The notes under the pieces are model-generated. The model saw only the letters and a list, made by a program, of their open reading frames with translations, made no database searches and was not told the DNA's origin. Below, piece after piece: positions 10,250 to 21,400 of a stretch of DNA of 64,000 nt. Both the position numbers and the translations under genes were made by a program. The number at the start of each line of letters is the position of its first letter. The stretch's first letter is position 1. The stretch covers positions 1 to 64,000 of the forward strand of contig NZ_JACJRQ010000011.1 in assembly GCF_014697355.1 (NCBI RefSeq). The letters run 5' to 3'. The stretch comes from Nostoc calcicola FACHB-3891 (GTDB taxonomy: Bacteria > Cyanobacteriota > Cyanobacteriia > Cyanobacteriales > Nostocaceae).

Positions 10250-11425
10250 CTAAAAAATATCAGCCGGATCTGCTTGTTTGAGTTTTCTCACTGCTGTTGC
10301 ACCCGAAACAAAACACATAATCACAGTTGCTATCAGCACAAAACCAGCCCTATCTATTGTCATTACAATAGGTAGAAGTGTTGCTTTTTTCGCAAATTCA
10401 TACTGAATTATAGAAATTAAAAAACCCGGTATGTAGCCTAAAATTGCAATTAATAATGCTTGCTGTAAAACTATAGATAAAAGGTATCTTTGTTGATAAC
10501 CAATTGCTTTTAAAGTGGCATATTGGGGTAAATGTTCAGAAACGTTGGTATAGAGAATTTGATATACGACTACAATACCGACAACAATTCCCAATCCTAC
10601 CCCTAAGTTAAAAATAAATCCAATAGCTGTACTAGTTTGCCAGTAATTTTTTTCAAAAGCAATAAATTGTTCTTTTGATAATACTTTTACATCTTTAGGT
10701 AAAAAGGTTTTTAATTTTTCTGTAAACTCTTGGACATCATATCCTGGTTTTAATTTGATTAAACCAACATCAATTAATCCTTTATTACGAGAGCTAAAAA
10801 TCCTTAAGAAGTTAAGATGACTGGTGACTAAATTTCCATCAGAACCAAAAGATGTACCTAGACTAAATAGGCCAGCTACTTTAACCCGACGATTTGAAGA
10901 ACGGTTACCAATTTCTGTTTCTACATTACCTTTTTGCTCAAAATCTGCAACCACAGGTCCGAATTCAGCGCGAGAACTGCGGTCAAATAAAACCACATTT
11001 GGAATTTTTAGTTTGTTGATATTTTCCTCAACTCCAGCAAAATCTACGACCTGATAGCGAATATCAAAACCAATCACAAATATATTCCGCCAATAGTCTT
11101 TAGTTTGGGGATTTTTCCATTGGCCAAAGCCTAAATATATCGGTGCAACATAATTAACTTCTGGAAATGCTAGAGACTGAGATAAACGTCGTTCTGGAAA
11201 ACTTTCCATAGCAATTAAAGCTGTAGAACGAGGACTAATCAAAAAACAATCCCCTTGCAAACCTTGGTGCAAACGAACAGCACTGTCAAATAAAGCATCT
11301 CGAATACCTAGTTGGATGAAGACAATTACTACAGCAAAAACCACTCCTAATAAAGCAATTATTAATCTGGCTTTCTGATATCTAAGTTGTAACCAAGCTA
11401 CTGGTATTTTTTTTGGTAATATCAT
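10250..11425 (-). CDS. devC: DevC-like ABC exporter permease
   Basis: A 391-residue permease of the MacB/FtsX type. It has one N-terminal membrane helix (ARLIIALLGVVFAVVIVFIQ), a periplasmic domain of about 200 residues, and three C-terminal helices (around residues 270-295, 320-345 and 360-380). It ends KLKQADPADIF, as DevC proteins do. With DevB and an ATPase DevA it would form an exporter linked to an outer-membrane TolC-type channel. In Nostoc, devBCA exports heterocyst glycolipids and related sets export other substrates. No ATPase gene follows here. Confidence 0.88.
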   Translation of the reverse strand: MILPKKIPVAWLQLRYQKARLIIALLGVVFAVVIVFIQLGIRDALFDSAVRLHQGLQGDCFLISPRSTALIAMESFPERRLSQSLAFPEVNYVAPIYLGFGQWKNPQTKDYWRNIFVIGFDIRYQVVDFAGVEENINKLKIPNVVLFDRSSRAEFGPVVADFEQKGNVETEIGNRSSNRRVKVAGLFSLGTSFGSDGNLVTSHLNFLRIFSSRNKGLIDVGLIKLKPGYDVQEFTEKLKTFLPKDVKVLSKEQFIAFEKNYWQTSTAIGFIFNLGVGLGIVVGIVVVYQILYTNVSEHLPQYATLKAIGYQQRYLLSIVLQQALLIAILGYIPGFLISIIQYEFAKKATLLPIVMTIDRAGFVLIATVIMCFVSGATAVRKLKQADPADIF

Positions 11426-11712
11426 GTTTATGTTTCAAACTTACAACAAGTATTTGTAGTGGCGTGGCAAGGCTAAAATGCTGCAAAAAATTTTCTTGTG
11501 GTGTGGACATCTTGTCTGCACCGGACGGGCGAGACGCCCATCCCACAAGAGTCAAGTTAATGCACTATTTTAAGCTTGTCACGCCACTATGTATCTACTG
11601 ATATTTTTTTGCTAGGCATCATGTTTGTATTTAAAATTTACAACAAATTAAAAGAGAGATAAACGTAAGATTTATTTTGTTTATTATTTGAAAATTTATA
11701 GATAAAAAAGTT
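11426..11712. repeat. Spacer holding a 129-bp TA-flanked MITE (11459-11587)
   Basis: The termini GTGGCGTGGCAAG and CTTGTCACGCCAC are imperfect inverted repeats, with similarity over about 27 bp. The element is flanked by TA on both sides (11457-11458, 11588-11589), as expected for a non-autonomous IS630/Tc1-mariner-type element. An inner hairpin with CTTGTGG/CCACAAG ends and a GGGCGAGACGCCC core looks like a second repeat nested within it. It separates devB from devC. Confidence 0.8.
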
Positions 11713-13035
11713 TCATTTTTGTGGTGATTCAGTATTAATCATGACGTTGACTTCTAAATTAGTTAGGCTAGCAACTTTTTGGCTATCTTGTGGAGACAGA
11801 CGAATTTTCACTTCGACAACTCTAGTATCTGCATCCGCAACAGGATCGGTTCCTAAAGCATTTAAAACGCCAACTTTTAAACCAATTTCATCGACATTGC
11901 CTTTCAGTTCTTCGATTAATCCACCACTGGTAACAGTTGCTTGTTGACCGAGACGAACTTTACTAATATCGGTTTCATAAACTTCTGCGATCGCGTACAT
12001 TTGTTCTGTCTGACCTAACTCGATAATTCCATCGTTACTAATCACTTCACCAGCCCATGTGTGAATTTTTAAAACTTGTCCATTTTTAGGCGATCGCACC
12101 TCAGATAAATTTAAATCTGCTTGAGCTTTTTTCACAGCAGCCTGAGCATTTTTTAGCTCTGATTCTGCCACGCTAACATCCACAGGACGAACTTCTGCCG
12201 TGGCATTGAGAGTTGCTTTAGCTTCTTCAATTTGCTTTTTTAAAGTTGCTAATGTGCGGTTAAAATTTGCTTTTGCTTCTTTAACTTGTTCTGTTCTAGT
12301 ACTAATAATTTTCTGTAAATTAGATTCAGCTTCTGCAAGTTGTTCTTGAGCAGTATTGTTTTGTAGACAAGTGCTATCTCGTTGAGAAGCTGAAACTACT
12401 CCTTTTTCATACAAAGAATTATAGCGATCGCATTCAGTTTGAGCATATCGCAATTCCGCTTGAATCCTCTTAATGGTTGCGGCTTGAGAATTCTTTTCTC
12501 CTTGTAATTGAGCTGCTAAATTGGCAATAGTTGCCCTTTGAATTGTGAGTTGACCTTCTAATTCTGCTCTTGTTTGTTGATATTTTGCTGCTTGGGCATT
12601 GATATCTCCTATTTTTGCACCTGCTTTAGTTTGCTCTAGTTTAGCTTGAGCAACATTCACTTGAGTTTTTGCCTGTTCCAAAGCTGCTTGTAGACGTTCT
12701 TGGTTATCCAGAATTGCCACAACTTGACCTGTTTTTACCTTGTCTCCTTGTTTGACAAGTAGCTTTGCAACTCGTACACCTTCACCTTGTATGGCACTAG
12801 GAGCAGATAGCTTAATTACTTCTCCTTTAGGCTCTAGATATCCTCTCGCAGCAACCGCACTGGGACTTGCTTTAGTTTGATTATTAGCTGCAATGGCCTG
12901 TTGCGATCGCTTTTGATTTTCTAGTTGATTATTTAAAACTAAATAAAACGAAGTAGCACAAGTAGCTAAAGCCGCAGCGCCTAAAATTACAACAAATCTC
13001 AAGTTTATAGGTTTGGCAAAAAACTGATATTTCAT
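11713..13035 (-). CDS. devB: DevB-like periplasmic membrane-fusion protein (HlyD family)
   Basis: A 440-residue adaptor with one N-terminal membrane anchor (RFVVILGAAALATCATSFYLVL). Then comes a lipoyl-like half (GDKVKTGQVVAILDNQERL), a long coiled coil (about residues 115-290, rich in Ala, Gln and Lys) and a second half with VRSPKNGQVLKIHTWAGE. The DevB family links the inner-membrane permease to a TolC-like channel. The gene is upstream of devC on the same strand, with a 287-bp spacer that carries a MITE. DevA is missing from the usual downstream position. It could export the product of the adjacent cluster, but that is inference. Confidence 0.88.
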   Translation of the reverse strand: MKYQFFAKPINLRFVVILGAAALATCATSFYLVLNNQLENQKRSQQAIAANNQTKASPSAVAARGYLEPKGEVIKLSAPSAIQGEGVRVAKLLVKQGDKVKTGQVVAILDNQERLQAALEQAKTQVNVAQAKLEQTKAGAKIGDINAQAAKYQQTRAELEGQLTIQRATIANLAAQLQGEKNSQAATIKRIQAELRYAQTECDRYNSLYEKGVVSASQRDSTCLQNNTAQEQLAEAESNLQKIISTRTEQVKEAKANFNRTLATLKKQIEEAKATLNATAEVRPVDVSVAESELKNAQAAVKKAQADLNLSEVRSPKNGQVLKIHTWAGEVISNDGIIELGQTEQMYAIAEVYETDISKVRLGQQATVTSGGLIEELKGNVDEIGLKVGVLNALGTDPVADADTRVVEVKIRLSPQDSQKVASLTNLEVNVMINTESPQK

Positions 13036-13280
13036 AATTTAATTTAAATCTATAAAATCTAGTCTTATACCAATTTAATGTTAAGTTGCACATATTTTGA
13101 TCCCCCTAAATCCCCCTTAAAAAGGGGGACTTTGATAGATGTTTTTCCGGTTCCCCCCTTATTAAGGGGGGCTAGGGGGGATCGAATTCTATGCAGCTTC
13201 ATAAAAAATTGGTATTACAAAGTTAAGAATTTAGCAAGGGATATATTTTTAAAAATATATCCCTACACCATTAGACTATA
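13036..13280. repeat. Spacer with a 149-bp nested inverted repeat (13067-13215)
   Basis: The outer arms are ATACCAATTT (13067-13076) and AAATTGGTAT (13206-13215). An inner inverted repeat runs from GATCCCCCTAAATCCCCC (about 13099) to GGGGGGATC (about 13174-13183). Both types are common dispersed repeats in Nostocales; here one appears inserted in the other. A second short hairpin, ATATATTTTTAAAAATATAT, lies just before the methyltransferase stop and could end transcription. Confidence 0.7.
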
Positions 13281-13964
13281 TTAATACACCCAAGGCAATA
13301 GACGACGAGTGCGTTTTTTATATGCCTCGTATGCATTATCAAAAGCTTGCAGCAAGATTTTTTCTTCAACCCGGCAGCGAAAATCATGAGCTAAGAAATT
13401 AGCAATTACTTGCAGTAAAAATCCTAGTTTTGGAACAATTAGAAAGGAGCCAAAGAACAAAAGTTGAAAAGCGAAGTAAAGCGGATGTCTTACGAAACTA
13501 TAGGGGCCTTTGGTCACAAGTTGATGGCCGGGATCGATGTGGGGAAATAACCGCCAACTGCGAAAAACCCAAAAAGACCATACTTTCACAATCAATGCCA
13601 AACCAAGAATAGCAATTCCTAGAGCTTGAATTGCAAAAGTCGGTTGAAACACAAAAAATCCTAGCGCATCGGGATTTGTCCACCAAATTGCTAGCAAAAT
13701 GTAAAAAATACCGTAGGTAGCACTGGTGAGAAATAGTGCTGGCGGGCCTTGAGGAGTGATGGATGACTCACTAGCAACTGGTTCTTTTGTGGAGTTGTCA
13801 ACAAATGACTCTGGGTTATTGAGTTTGCGCCGTCTAATGATGGATGCATTGACAATTAGTAGCCAATACAGTGAATGAACCAAGCAGAGAATAGCTTTGA
13901 CATCTACTTGTGGTAGTTGTTCTGGGAAAGCGACCGCAAACTGAGATTGTATTATTAGTTCCAC
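13281..13964 (-). CDS. Membrane methyltransferase, ICMT/PEMT-like
   Basis: A 227-residue protein with about five hydrophobic segments. Its C-terminal signature TKGPYSFVRHPLYFAF, then RVEEKILLQAF and YEAYKKRTRRLLPW, matches isoprenylcysteine carboxyl methyltransferase-like and phospholipid methyltransferase-like SAM enzymes. The GTG start at 13964 has an AGGA site about 10 bases upstream. It is the first gene after NRPS-G on the same strand, 249 bp away with a hairpin and a MITE between. Carboxyl methylation of the cluster product is conceivable, but a membrane-lipid or unrelated role is equally open. Confidence 0.75.
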   Translation of the reverse strand: MELIIQSQFAVAFPEQLPQVDVKAILCLVHSLYWLLIVNASIIRRRKLNNPESFVDNSTKEPVASESSITPQGPPALFLTSATYGIFYILLAIWWTNPDALGFFVFQPTFAIQALGIAILGLALIVKVWSFWVFRSWRLFPHIDPGHQLVTKGPYSFVRHPLYFAFQLLFFGSFLIVPKLGFLLQVIANFLAHDFRCRVEEKILLQAFDNAYEAYKKRTRRLLPWVY

Positions 13965-14213
13965 AAGTTAATTCCTAAAGTAACGTGAGTTCTGTCGAAT
14001 AAGTTTCTAGTCTCTGGGTTCTCCGTGGCTCTGTGGTTAAAAAAAGAGTTTTTCAACCACAGAGACGGAGAGGGCACAGAGAAATTGGGCGTTGCTGATC
14101 GGTGGGATGGTTTTTGTCTCACGCAGAGACGCAGAGGCGCAGAGAGTAAGAGTTTGAGAAATTGAATTTTTAATTTTCATTCCTTCATTCAGCAACGCCA
14201 GAAATTGATAGGG
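13965..14213. repeat. Cluster downstream end: hairpin (14021-14070) and MITE copy 2 (14088-14199)
   Basis: CTCCGTGGCTCTGTGGTT and AACCACAGAGACGGAG form a long stem with an A- and T-rich loop, which could end transcription of the cluster. Next to it is a 112-bp MITE with GGCGTTGC/GCAACGCC ends and the 8-bp duplication AGAAATTG on both sides (14080-14087, 14200-14207). It is the same family as 6441-6553 and 25399-25489. Confidence 0.8.
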
Positions 14214-17200
14214 TTAGTTGTATCTTCCTGGCTGCCAGTTGTTCATTACTGCTAGACAAGCCTTCAATTGGGTTGCTAATGTTTGCACATCTGGTTCTCT
14301 GACCATCGTGTAGTGGTTGCCTGGAATCCAACGCACTTCCAGATTGGTGAGTAATTTGTGCCAATCTAAAGCAGGGTTTGTGGGATTTTCTGGTGGTTGG
14401 TTTTCTGCCCGCAGCAGTGTTGCTAGCCCCTCGTAGGGATGCGGTGTGTAGGATTCGATCGCTCGCATATTACATTTGAATACCTCGAACAAGTGGTTGA
14501 CTTGTTCAACTCCAGCGTCTGACGGAACTAGGTGCAGTAGTCTGGCTTGTTCTAGGATGTAGTTCAACTGTTGTGCGGTATCTAGTTGCTGCAAGTGCTG
14601 CAATCTAGTAGCATCAACATCAAATCGACCTTCTAAGTCTTGGATAAACCAAGCTGCTAAGGTGGCTTCGTCCAAATCTTCGCCAGATAAGGGCGCGGGA
14701 CAGTCGATGAGTACCAGCATATTGACTTCTTCACCTTGCTTTTGCAATTGCTGGGCAATTTCTAGGGCTGCAATTCCCCCGAAAGACCAGCCACCGATGG
14801 AGTATGGCCCTTGTGGTTGGACGGTGCGGATGGCTGCAATATAATAAGCCGCCATATCTTCGATAGTGGTGAACGGTGGTTGTTTTCCATCCATCCCCAC
14901 AGCTTGGAGACCGTAGAATGGCCGATCTACACCTAACCGCCGGGAGAGATCCATGTAGCACAGCACATTACCGCCAGCCGGATGAACGCAGAAGAAAGGC
15001 GGCTGAGAACCAGAGGGCTGGATACTGACTAAAGGCGACCAAGGCACAGAACTATCTGACGATTGGCGCAGAGTCCGCGCTAAATGCTCAACAGTCCCGC
15101 CTTGGAACAACGTAGACAAAGGCAAATTCTCAGCAAAGAGTTTGTGAATTTGCGTCATCAAGCGCACAGCTTGAATAGAAGTTCCACCCAGTTCAAAGAA
15201 ATTATTAGTAATACCTACCTCCGACAAGTTCAAGATTTCTTGCCAAATTTGTACGAGTTGTAACTCTAAGCTGTCTCTGGGTGCGACAATTGCCCCTAAA
15301 TCTGCTTGATTTTGTTCTGGGTCAGGTAAAGCACGGCGATCGACTTTACCGTTGGATGACAGGGGCAAGCTGTCCATAAACACGAACATTGAGGGAACCA
15401 TGTATTCTGGTAACTTTTGTTGGAGATAGTTCCGCAATTCTATTGAAGTAAGTGATTGCTCCTGCTCGAAAACGATATAAGCTACCAGTTGCTTGTCATC
15501 TCGTTGTTTGCCAACGGCTGAAACAGCAACAGAACGGATGGCTGGGTGTTGCTGCAAAACAGTTTCAATTTCGCCGATTTCTATCCGATAACCCCGGATT
15601 TTAACCTGAAAATCAATTCTTCCTAAAAACTCGATGTTACCATCTGGCAGATAGCGCCCCAAGTCCCCGGTGCGGTAAAGACGTTCTCCCGTGCGGGGAT
15701 GCTGAATAAAGCTGGTTTGGGTTTTGGCTGCATCTCGCCAATATCCTTGAGCCAAACCGATACCACCGATGTAAATTTGTCCCGGAACCCAATCAGGACG
15801 GGGTTGCAAGGCTTCATCAAGGATGTGGAAGCTTTGGTTACTCAGGGGTTTACCGTAGGGGATGCTAGTCCAGCTAGGGTCAATTGTTTCGATAGGATAG
15901 AAAATTGACCAGATGGAAGCTTCCGTGGCTCCTCCCAAGCTGATTACTTGGATATCTTTACCCAAGGAGTGAATTTGCTCTGGTAGGGTTACTGGAATCC
16001 AATCGCCACTCATCATCACCAACCGTAGGGAAGACGGTAAGCGATCGCCTGCATATTCGACTAGCAATTTCATTAAGGCTGGTGCAGAGTTCCAGATTGT
16101 CACTTGTTCGCGTTGCAGAATGTCCAGCCAATGTGCTGGGTCGCGGGTGCCTTGGGCGTCGGGCATGACAATTGTACCACCAGCTGCGAGGGTGCCGAAG
16201 ATGTCATAGACTGACAGATCGAAGCTTAGGGAGGAAATGGCAAATACTCGATCCTCTGCTGTGACGGCAAAGCGTTGATTGATATCGAGGATGGTGTTGG
16301 CTGCACCGCGATGGTCGATGGTGACACCTTTGGGTGTGCCGGTTGAGCCGGAGGTGTAGATGACGTAGGCTAAATCTTCTGGGGTTTGTATTGATGGTAA
16401 AGGTTCACGCAGAGGCGCAGAGGCGCAGAGGGTTTGGTCATCAATTGTTAGCCATTTGAGTTGGGTGGCGAAGTTGAGGTTTGCTTGTAACTGGGGTTGG
16501 GTAAAGGCGATCGCTACTTCAGCGTTATCTAGGAGCCAGGTGAGGCGTTCTTGGGGTAGGCTGGGGTCGATTGGGAGGTAGGCTGCGCCTGATTTGAGGA
16601 TTCCTAAAATAGCTACTAACTGTTCCCAACCTTTTTCCATGACTACGGCGATTAATTGATTGGGATGTGCGCCTAAGTCTCGCAGTTGTCTACCGATGTA
16701 GTTGGATAGGCGATCGAGTTCGGCGTAAGTCAATGTTAGTTTGGAAGTAGCGATCGCTAATTTTTGTGGGTGTTGAGTCGCCTGTTCGACAAACAATTCA
16801 TGCAACAATTGGGTGGGAATGTTGGTGTTGGTAGCATTGACGGCTGCTCGTTGTTGTAGCTGCGCTTCGGGTATCAACCATTCTGTGGTAGTCTGCCAAG
16901 TATTGTCTGACTCAGCCAAACGATGCAGCAGCAGTTGGTAAGCATCAAACATTTGGGCCATTAAATTAGGGGGAAAGGCTGCTTCTACAGCATCCCAATT
17001 CAGGAGCAAAGCGCCGTTTTCTTCTACAATTTGGTGGTCGAGGAGGACGAAGGGCGTTTGCAGCAAACCATTACAAATTACCTGCCAATCCTGCTCGCCG
17101 GCAGCATTAGTTTGAGTATCGCGGTTTCCCAAACCCAAAGCACTGGCAAAGGTACAAGGCATGGCGGCTCTAGCAGTTCCCCCTTGCATCCGGTTGAGTT

Positions 17201-18428
17201 CGCCCAATACTTCCACGCCAGTCACGGCTGTATGTTCTAAATCGCGCCATAACTGCTCTTGTAAGCGTTTGGCTTGGGCGGCGAAGGTTTCATTCTGGGT
17301 GTGGTCAACTGTCAATAATAGGGTGGAGCTACAGTTACCTAAAACCTGATATACCTGTGGATGCAGTGGTTCGCGGTTAAAGTAGAGGATGTTAATTGTG
17401 AGTTTTTGGTTTTTGCTCCAAGTGGTGAGGATGGTGGCATAAGCAGCACAAATCGCTGCTGCTGGTGTTAGTCCCAGGTGACTGACTCGTGTTTTGAATT
17501 GCTGCCAAACTGCTGGTGTGAGTTGTCCTTGCCAACGGGTGAAAGTGGGTTTCTCAATCGCACTCGGACTTTTGGCTAGGGGTAATTCTGGGGCTGGGGG
17601 AATTTCAGATAACCTTGACCACCAGTAATCACGGGCTTTGTCGTAGGCTGCTGTTTGACGGCGTTGATTCAGCGCCAGGATGTAATCTCGGAAAGAAAGA
17701 TTCAGGGCTGGTAACTGTGCTTGGGGGTTGAGATAAAACTGATACAAATCTTGGAAGACGAAGCCACCACTTAAAGCGTCGCAGATTAATAAACTAATGC
17801 TGATGTGGAGTTGCGTAGACGCGAAGCGTCTTGTCGCTAGACATCGCCCCTCATCCAACAACTGCACCCGCACTTCAAATAAAGGATATTGATCGAGTGA
17901 TGGCCCGTTATCCTTCATTTGCTGGCGCATCGCTGCTATTTGCTCCTCTGCCTCTTTTTCACCGCGTAAGTCGATGACTTCCACAGCAAAGGGAGGCACT
18001 GTTTCGAGAATCTGCTGTTGGGCATCTGGTAATATCACCGCCCGCAGCATCTCATGACGCTCAATTAAACGTTGCCAAGCTAAATTCAATCGCTCAATGT
18101 CGAGATTCGTGACGGCAAATTCTACGTAGAAATGAGCAGACACGTTACCCAAATCGAAAAAATTGCTACCACCCAAAGCATAGGCTTGTTGTAAGTCAGT
18201 CAGGGGGAATGGCTGATAACGTTCCTCTGGCGCGTGAACTAAGCTGAATTCAGTGGTGGAACTGGGCGATTGCAACATTGCCAGCAATTCTAGCTTGTGA
18301 GCAGTCAAGCGATCGCGCAGTTCTTCCGTTAACACACCTTTGGGGGCACGGAAACGCAATTTGTCGCCTTCAGCCCACAAATACACTCCATTTTGCGTCA
18401 AATCATCCAGAAGTTGACTCGCGCTCAT
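14214..18428 (-). CDS. NRPS-G: docking-Cy-A(Cys)-PCP-TE, last cluster enzyme
   Basis: A 1404-residue enzyme. Residues 1-60 are a TubC-like docking domain ([17 protein letters not shown]). Residues about 75-500 are a heterocyclisation (Cy) domain. Adenylation covers about 545-1040 with [11 protein letters not shown] and NGKVDRR. The specificity positions read D-L-Y-N-M-S-L-I-W (from [33 protein letters not shown]), close to the cysteine code DLYNLSLIW. PCP has LGGTSIQ (about 1083). The type I thioesterase has GWSFGG and a late GNHYTM His. It should add Cys, may cyclise it to a thiazoline and release the product. No oxidase domain for thiazole is present. Oddities: the first Asp of the Cy DxxxxD motif is Ser (SLLICD), and two intergenic repeats are embedded (16406-16434 and about 17809-17846). 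The start at 18428 overlaps the PKS-F stop as ATGA; a longer frame to 18446 is less likely. Confidence 0.93.
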   Translation of the reverse strand: MSASQLLDDLTQNGVYLWAEGDKLRFRAPKGVLTEELRDRLTAHKLELLAMLQSPSSTTEFSLVHAPEERYQPFPLTDLQQAYALGGSNFFDLGNVSAHFYVEFAVTNLDIERLNLAWQRLIERHEMLRAVILPDAQQQILETVPPFAVEVIDLRGEKEAEEQIAAMRQQMKDNGPSLDQYPLFEVRVQLLDEGRCLATRRFASTQLHISISLLICDALSGGFVFQDLYQFYLNPQAQLPALNLSFRDYILALNQRRQTAAYDKARDYWWSRLSEIPPAPELPLAKSPSAIEKPTFTRWQGQLTPAVWQQFKTRVSHLGLTPAAAICAAYATILTTWSKNQKLTINILYFNREPLHPQVYQVLGNCSSTLLLTVDHTQNETFAAQAKRLQEQLWRDLEHTAVTGVEVLGELNRMQGGTARAAMPCTFASALGLGNRDTQTNAAGEQDWQVICNGLLQTPFVLLDHQIVEENGALLLNWDAVEAAFPPNLMAQMFDAYQLLLHRLAESDNTWQTTTEWLIPEAQLQQRAAVNATNTNIPTQLLHELFVEQATQHPQKLAIATSKLTLTYAELDRLSNYIGRQLRDLGAHPNQLIAVVMEKGWEQLVAILGILKSGAAYLPIDPSLPQERLTWLLDNAEVAIAFTQPQLQANLNFATQLKWLTIDDQTLCASAPLREPLPSIQTPEDLAYVIYTSGSTGTPKGVTIDHRGAANTILDINQRFAVTAEDRVFAISSLSFDLSVYDIFGTLAAGGTIVMPDAQGTRDPAHWLDILQREQVTIWNSAPALMKLLVEYAGDRLPSSLRLVMMSGDWIPVTLPEQIHSLGKDIQVISLGGATEASIWSIFYPIETIDPSWTSIPYGKPLSNQSFHILDEALQPRPDWVPGQIYIGGIGLAQGYWRDAAKTQTSFIQHPRTGERLYRTGDLGRYLPDGNIEFLGRIDFQVKIRGYRIEIGEIETVLQQHPAIRSVAVSAVGKQRDDKQLVAYIVFEQEQSLTSIELRNYLQQKLPEYMVPSMFVFMDSLPLSSNGKVDRRALPDPEQNQADLGAIVAPRDSLELQLVQIWQEILNLSEVGITNNFFELGGTSIQAVRLMTQIHKLFAENLPLSTLFQGGTVEHLARTLRQSSDSSVPWSPLVSIQPSGSQPPFFCVHPAGGNVLCYMDLSRRLGVDRPFYGLQAVGMDGKQPPFTTIEDMAAYYIAAIRTVQPQGPYSIGGWSFGGIAALEIAQQLQKQGEEVNMLVLIDCPAPLSGEDLDEATLAAWFIQDLEGRFDVDATRLQHLQQLDTAQQLNYILEQARLLHLVPSDAGVEQVNHLFEVFKCNMRAIESYTPHPYEGLATLLRAENQPPENPTNPALDWHKLLTNLEVRWIPGNHYTMVREPDVQTLATQLKACLAVMNNWQPGRYN
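16406..16434. repeat. CGCAGAGG-type repeat inside the A domain
   Basis: Three near-tandem copies of ACGCAGAGGCGC-type sequence lie in frame between core motifs A2 and A3 and encode LCASAPLRE. The same repeat is found between genes at 30001-30026 and 62789-62816. Confidence 0.75.
17809..17846. repeat. Palindromic repeat insertion inside the Cy domain
   Basis: Contains the hairpin GACGCGAAGCGTC and adjoining CTTGTCGCTAGACA sequence, a style of short dispersed palindrome common in Nostocales. It encodes about 11 extra residues ([11 protein letters not shown]) just before the Cy motif SLLICD, where related domains usually continue directly into LHIS. Confidence 0.65.
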
Positions 18429-21400
18429 AGTTCGCCATCCTCCCATTCTTGATTACTGGTGGCTAATTCAACAGGTCTAGCAGAATCGCTCCTCAGATGA
18501 GGAGGAGATACAAGTACAGATGATACTGACGACATTTCTTGTGTAATTTGAGTGAGTACTTGTGCAGATAACTGGGCGATACTAGGGCCTTGAATGAAGC
18601 GAACCATCGGTAAATCAACGCCCAAGTCGTTTTTGAGTCTGTTCTTTAACTCCACCGCCACTAATGAATCTAGTCCTTGGCTGTTGAGGGGCTGATGGCG
18701 ATCAAGTTTCGAGGCTGGCATTCGCAGCACCCTGGCCACTTGTTCGTGGAAGTAGGTTTCTAAAAGTAGTTGACGCTCATCTGATGGAGTTGCTAAAAGT
18801 GCTTGACGAGAAAGTAAATTTGTGCTTTTGTCTGTCTCCGTTTCTCCAGAGTTACTGAAGACCTCTGTCAGCAATTGAAAGAAAGGCATCTTGATAACGG
18901 CTGGATTAGCACGTAAGACTTTTGCCCAATTGATGGGAATCACACCTAATTGTGCGGTTTTATCCGTTAGCAGGTGTCCTAAAATATCTAAGCCTTGCTC
19001 TGGGGGAATGCTACTAAAACCCAGAGATGCCATGCGATCGCCCCGATTTTCCTGGGCTGCTGCTAAACCTACTTCCGCCCAAGCACCCCAGTTGATACTG
19101 AGTGCAGGCAGATTCTGACTTTGGCGATAATGAGCTAACCCATCTAAAAAGGCATTGGCCGCGGCATAGTTTCCTTGTCCGGCGGAACCCAGGAGTGAAG
19201 CAGCTGAAGAAAATAGTACAAAGAAATCTAGGGGTTTATTGAGGGTGTGGGTGTGGAGATTCCATGCCCCTTCTATCTTGGGTTGCATGACTTTGTGCAA
19301 CCGTTCCGGTGTTAATTGTAAGAGAATGCCGTCATCCAAAACAGCAGCGCTGTGAATTACACCGCGTAATGGTGGCATATCTTGGTCTAATTTAGCGATC
19401 GCTCTAGCTACTTCCTCAGCCTGAGCAATATCCGCCTGAAGCACCTTAATTTTTGCTCCAGCGGTTTCCAGAGTTTGCAAAACTTCCAAGGTTTCAGGTG
19501 TTGGCTGACTTCTCGCCATCAACGCCAAATATCTAGCTCCTCTCTCCACCATCCAGGTAGCTACTTGTAAACCCAGACCCCGCAAACCCCCAACGATGAG
19601 GTAAGTTGCTTGGGGGTGGAAATTTGGTAATTTTGAATAACTGGGTAAGTATCGCTTCAATCTGGCAACGTAGAACACATCGCCACGCACAGCGATTTGA
19701 TTTTCCACATCGTCTGCTTGTAGTAGCTGTAAAAGTGACGTAACTTCTGACGATTCAGCCACACGCGCTAAATCCACCATCGAGCAACGCCAGTCTGGAT
19801 GTTCTTGAGCAATGACGCGTCCCAGTCCCCACAGAGGCGATTGGGCAATACTAGTGACCTGGCAAGGCAACAATGCTGGGTGAGGGCTGGGGAAAGGGGA
19901 AAGGGGAAAGGGTAAGGGATTTAAAACCTTTTCCCTTTCCCCTTTCCCTTTTACCCCGCTAAGTTCACTTGGCGAACTACTAGGACTCGAATCTACAGGC
20001 TGTACGCCACGGGTAACTAGCCAGAGACGGGGTGTATTTTGCCATTCTGCAAGTGCTTGGACTAAATGGAGAGTGCTGATACATCCCAAATTGCGATCGC
20101 TAAGTCGCCGACTTTCTATATTTTCACCAGCTAATGAAGCCAGGGTAGTCAAATCAACTGGAGTCATATCTAAACTCCACAGATGCACCACTCCCAAGCA
20201 TTGACCAGAAACAGTTTCTAGGAGTTGCTTGAAATCATCCAAACAATTTGGCTGAATTCGATAATGCCGTGAATCCTGTTTTTGATAACTTTCACCTGCA
20301 AAAACCAAAATACAATTTTCACCTTGCTGCTGCAATTGTTGGCTGAGATTTTCCCCAATTCCCTGCCTATCCGTCAATATCAACCAATAGCCTTGATTTT
20401 TTTTCCTTCCTCTTTGCGCCTCTGCGTCTCTGCGTGCTAAAAGCCGTTCCCAGCTAATCTCATACAACCAATCACGAGAATTATTCTCACCTTGACTATC
20501 AAATTTCTGAATACGCAAACATTCAGCATCTAATATCCGTTGTCCTTGGTCATTGAACAACACTAACTCAGCAGCAAAAGCATCTGTTTCCACTACAGGT
20601 TTTAACTGCAAGTGTGCCCATAAACCTGTAGCATCCGGTTGCTGGTAAAGTCGGAGTTTATCCAGCTGCACTGGCAAATAAGCTCCTTCTGCCTCAGCGT
20701 CAGGGTTAGCTAAAGGAGTCGCCAAGGCTATCACCTGGAAACAAGCATCCAAAAGAACCGGATGAATTTGGTAGTTGGCAATTTCTGCGTGTAAAGATGC
20801 TGGTAAATGGATGCGTCCGAGGGCTTCCCCTTCCCGTCGCCAGATTTGCTCTACCCCTTGAAAGCTGGCTCCATAAAGCAAACCCTGTTCCGCCATTTGT
20901 TGATAGTGCTGTGTGCCAGAGATAACTTCCTGACAACGGGCTTGAATTTCTGCTACTGTTGCAGAAGTCGCCACCGTAATTTCCCCGTCGCCTCGGCGCA
21001 CTGTACCGCTGGCATGATGCCGCCATTTTGCTTGTGTGTTTATACTAGGACGGCTGTAACAATCAAATGTAAAAGTGTCTGGTGTATTTCCTGGTTGCAA
21101 GCAAATTTGGACAGTCTGAGTTTCTGCTTCGGGAATAAATAGACCTTGTTGAAAGTGCAAAACTTCTAGTGTATGTTTACCTGCGCCAAATACCTCAGTC
21201 GCAGCAGCTAATACCATTTCTACATAAGCTGACCCAGGTAACACCATGACACCTTGTACCCGGTGGTCATTGAGGTAAGGAAGCGATCGCAAATCCAATT
21301 GCATCTGCCAAATCCGCATCTCTGGCAGGTGCGCCAGACTCGGCAAGGCTTCTCCTAATAATGTTTTGCTCAGCGGTAGAAAATTGCTACTTTCTAACCA

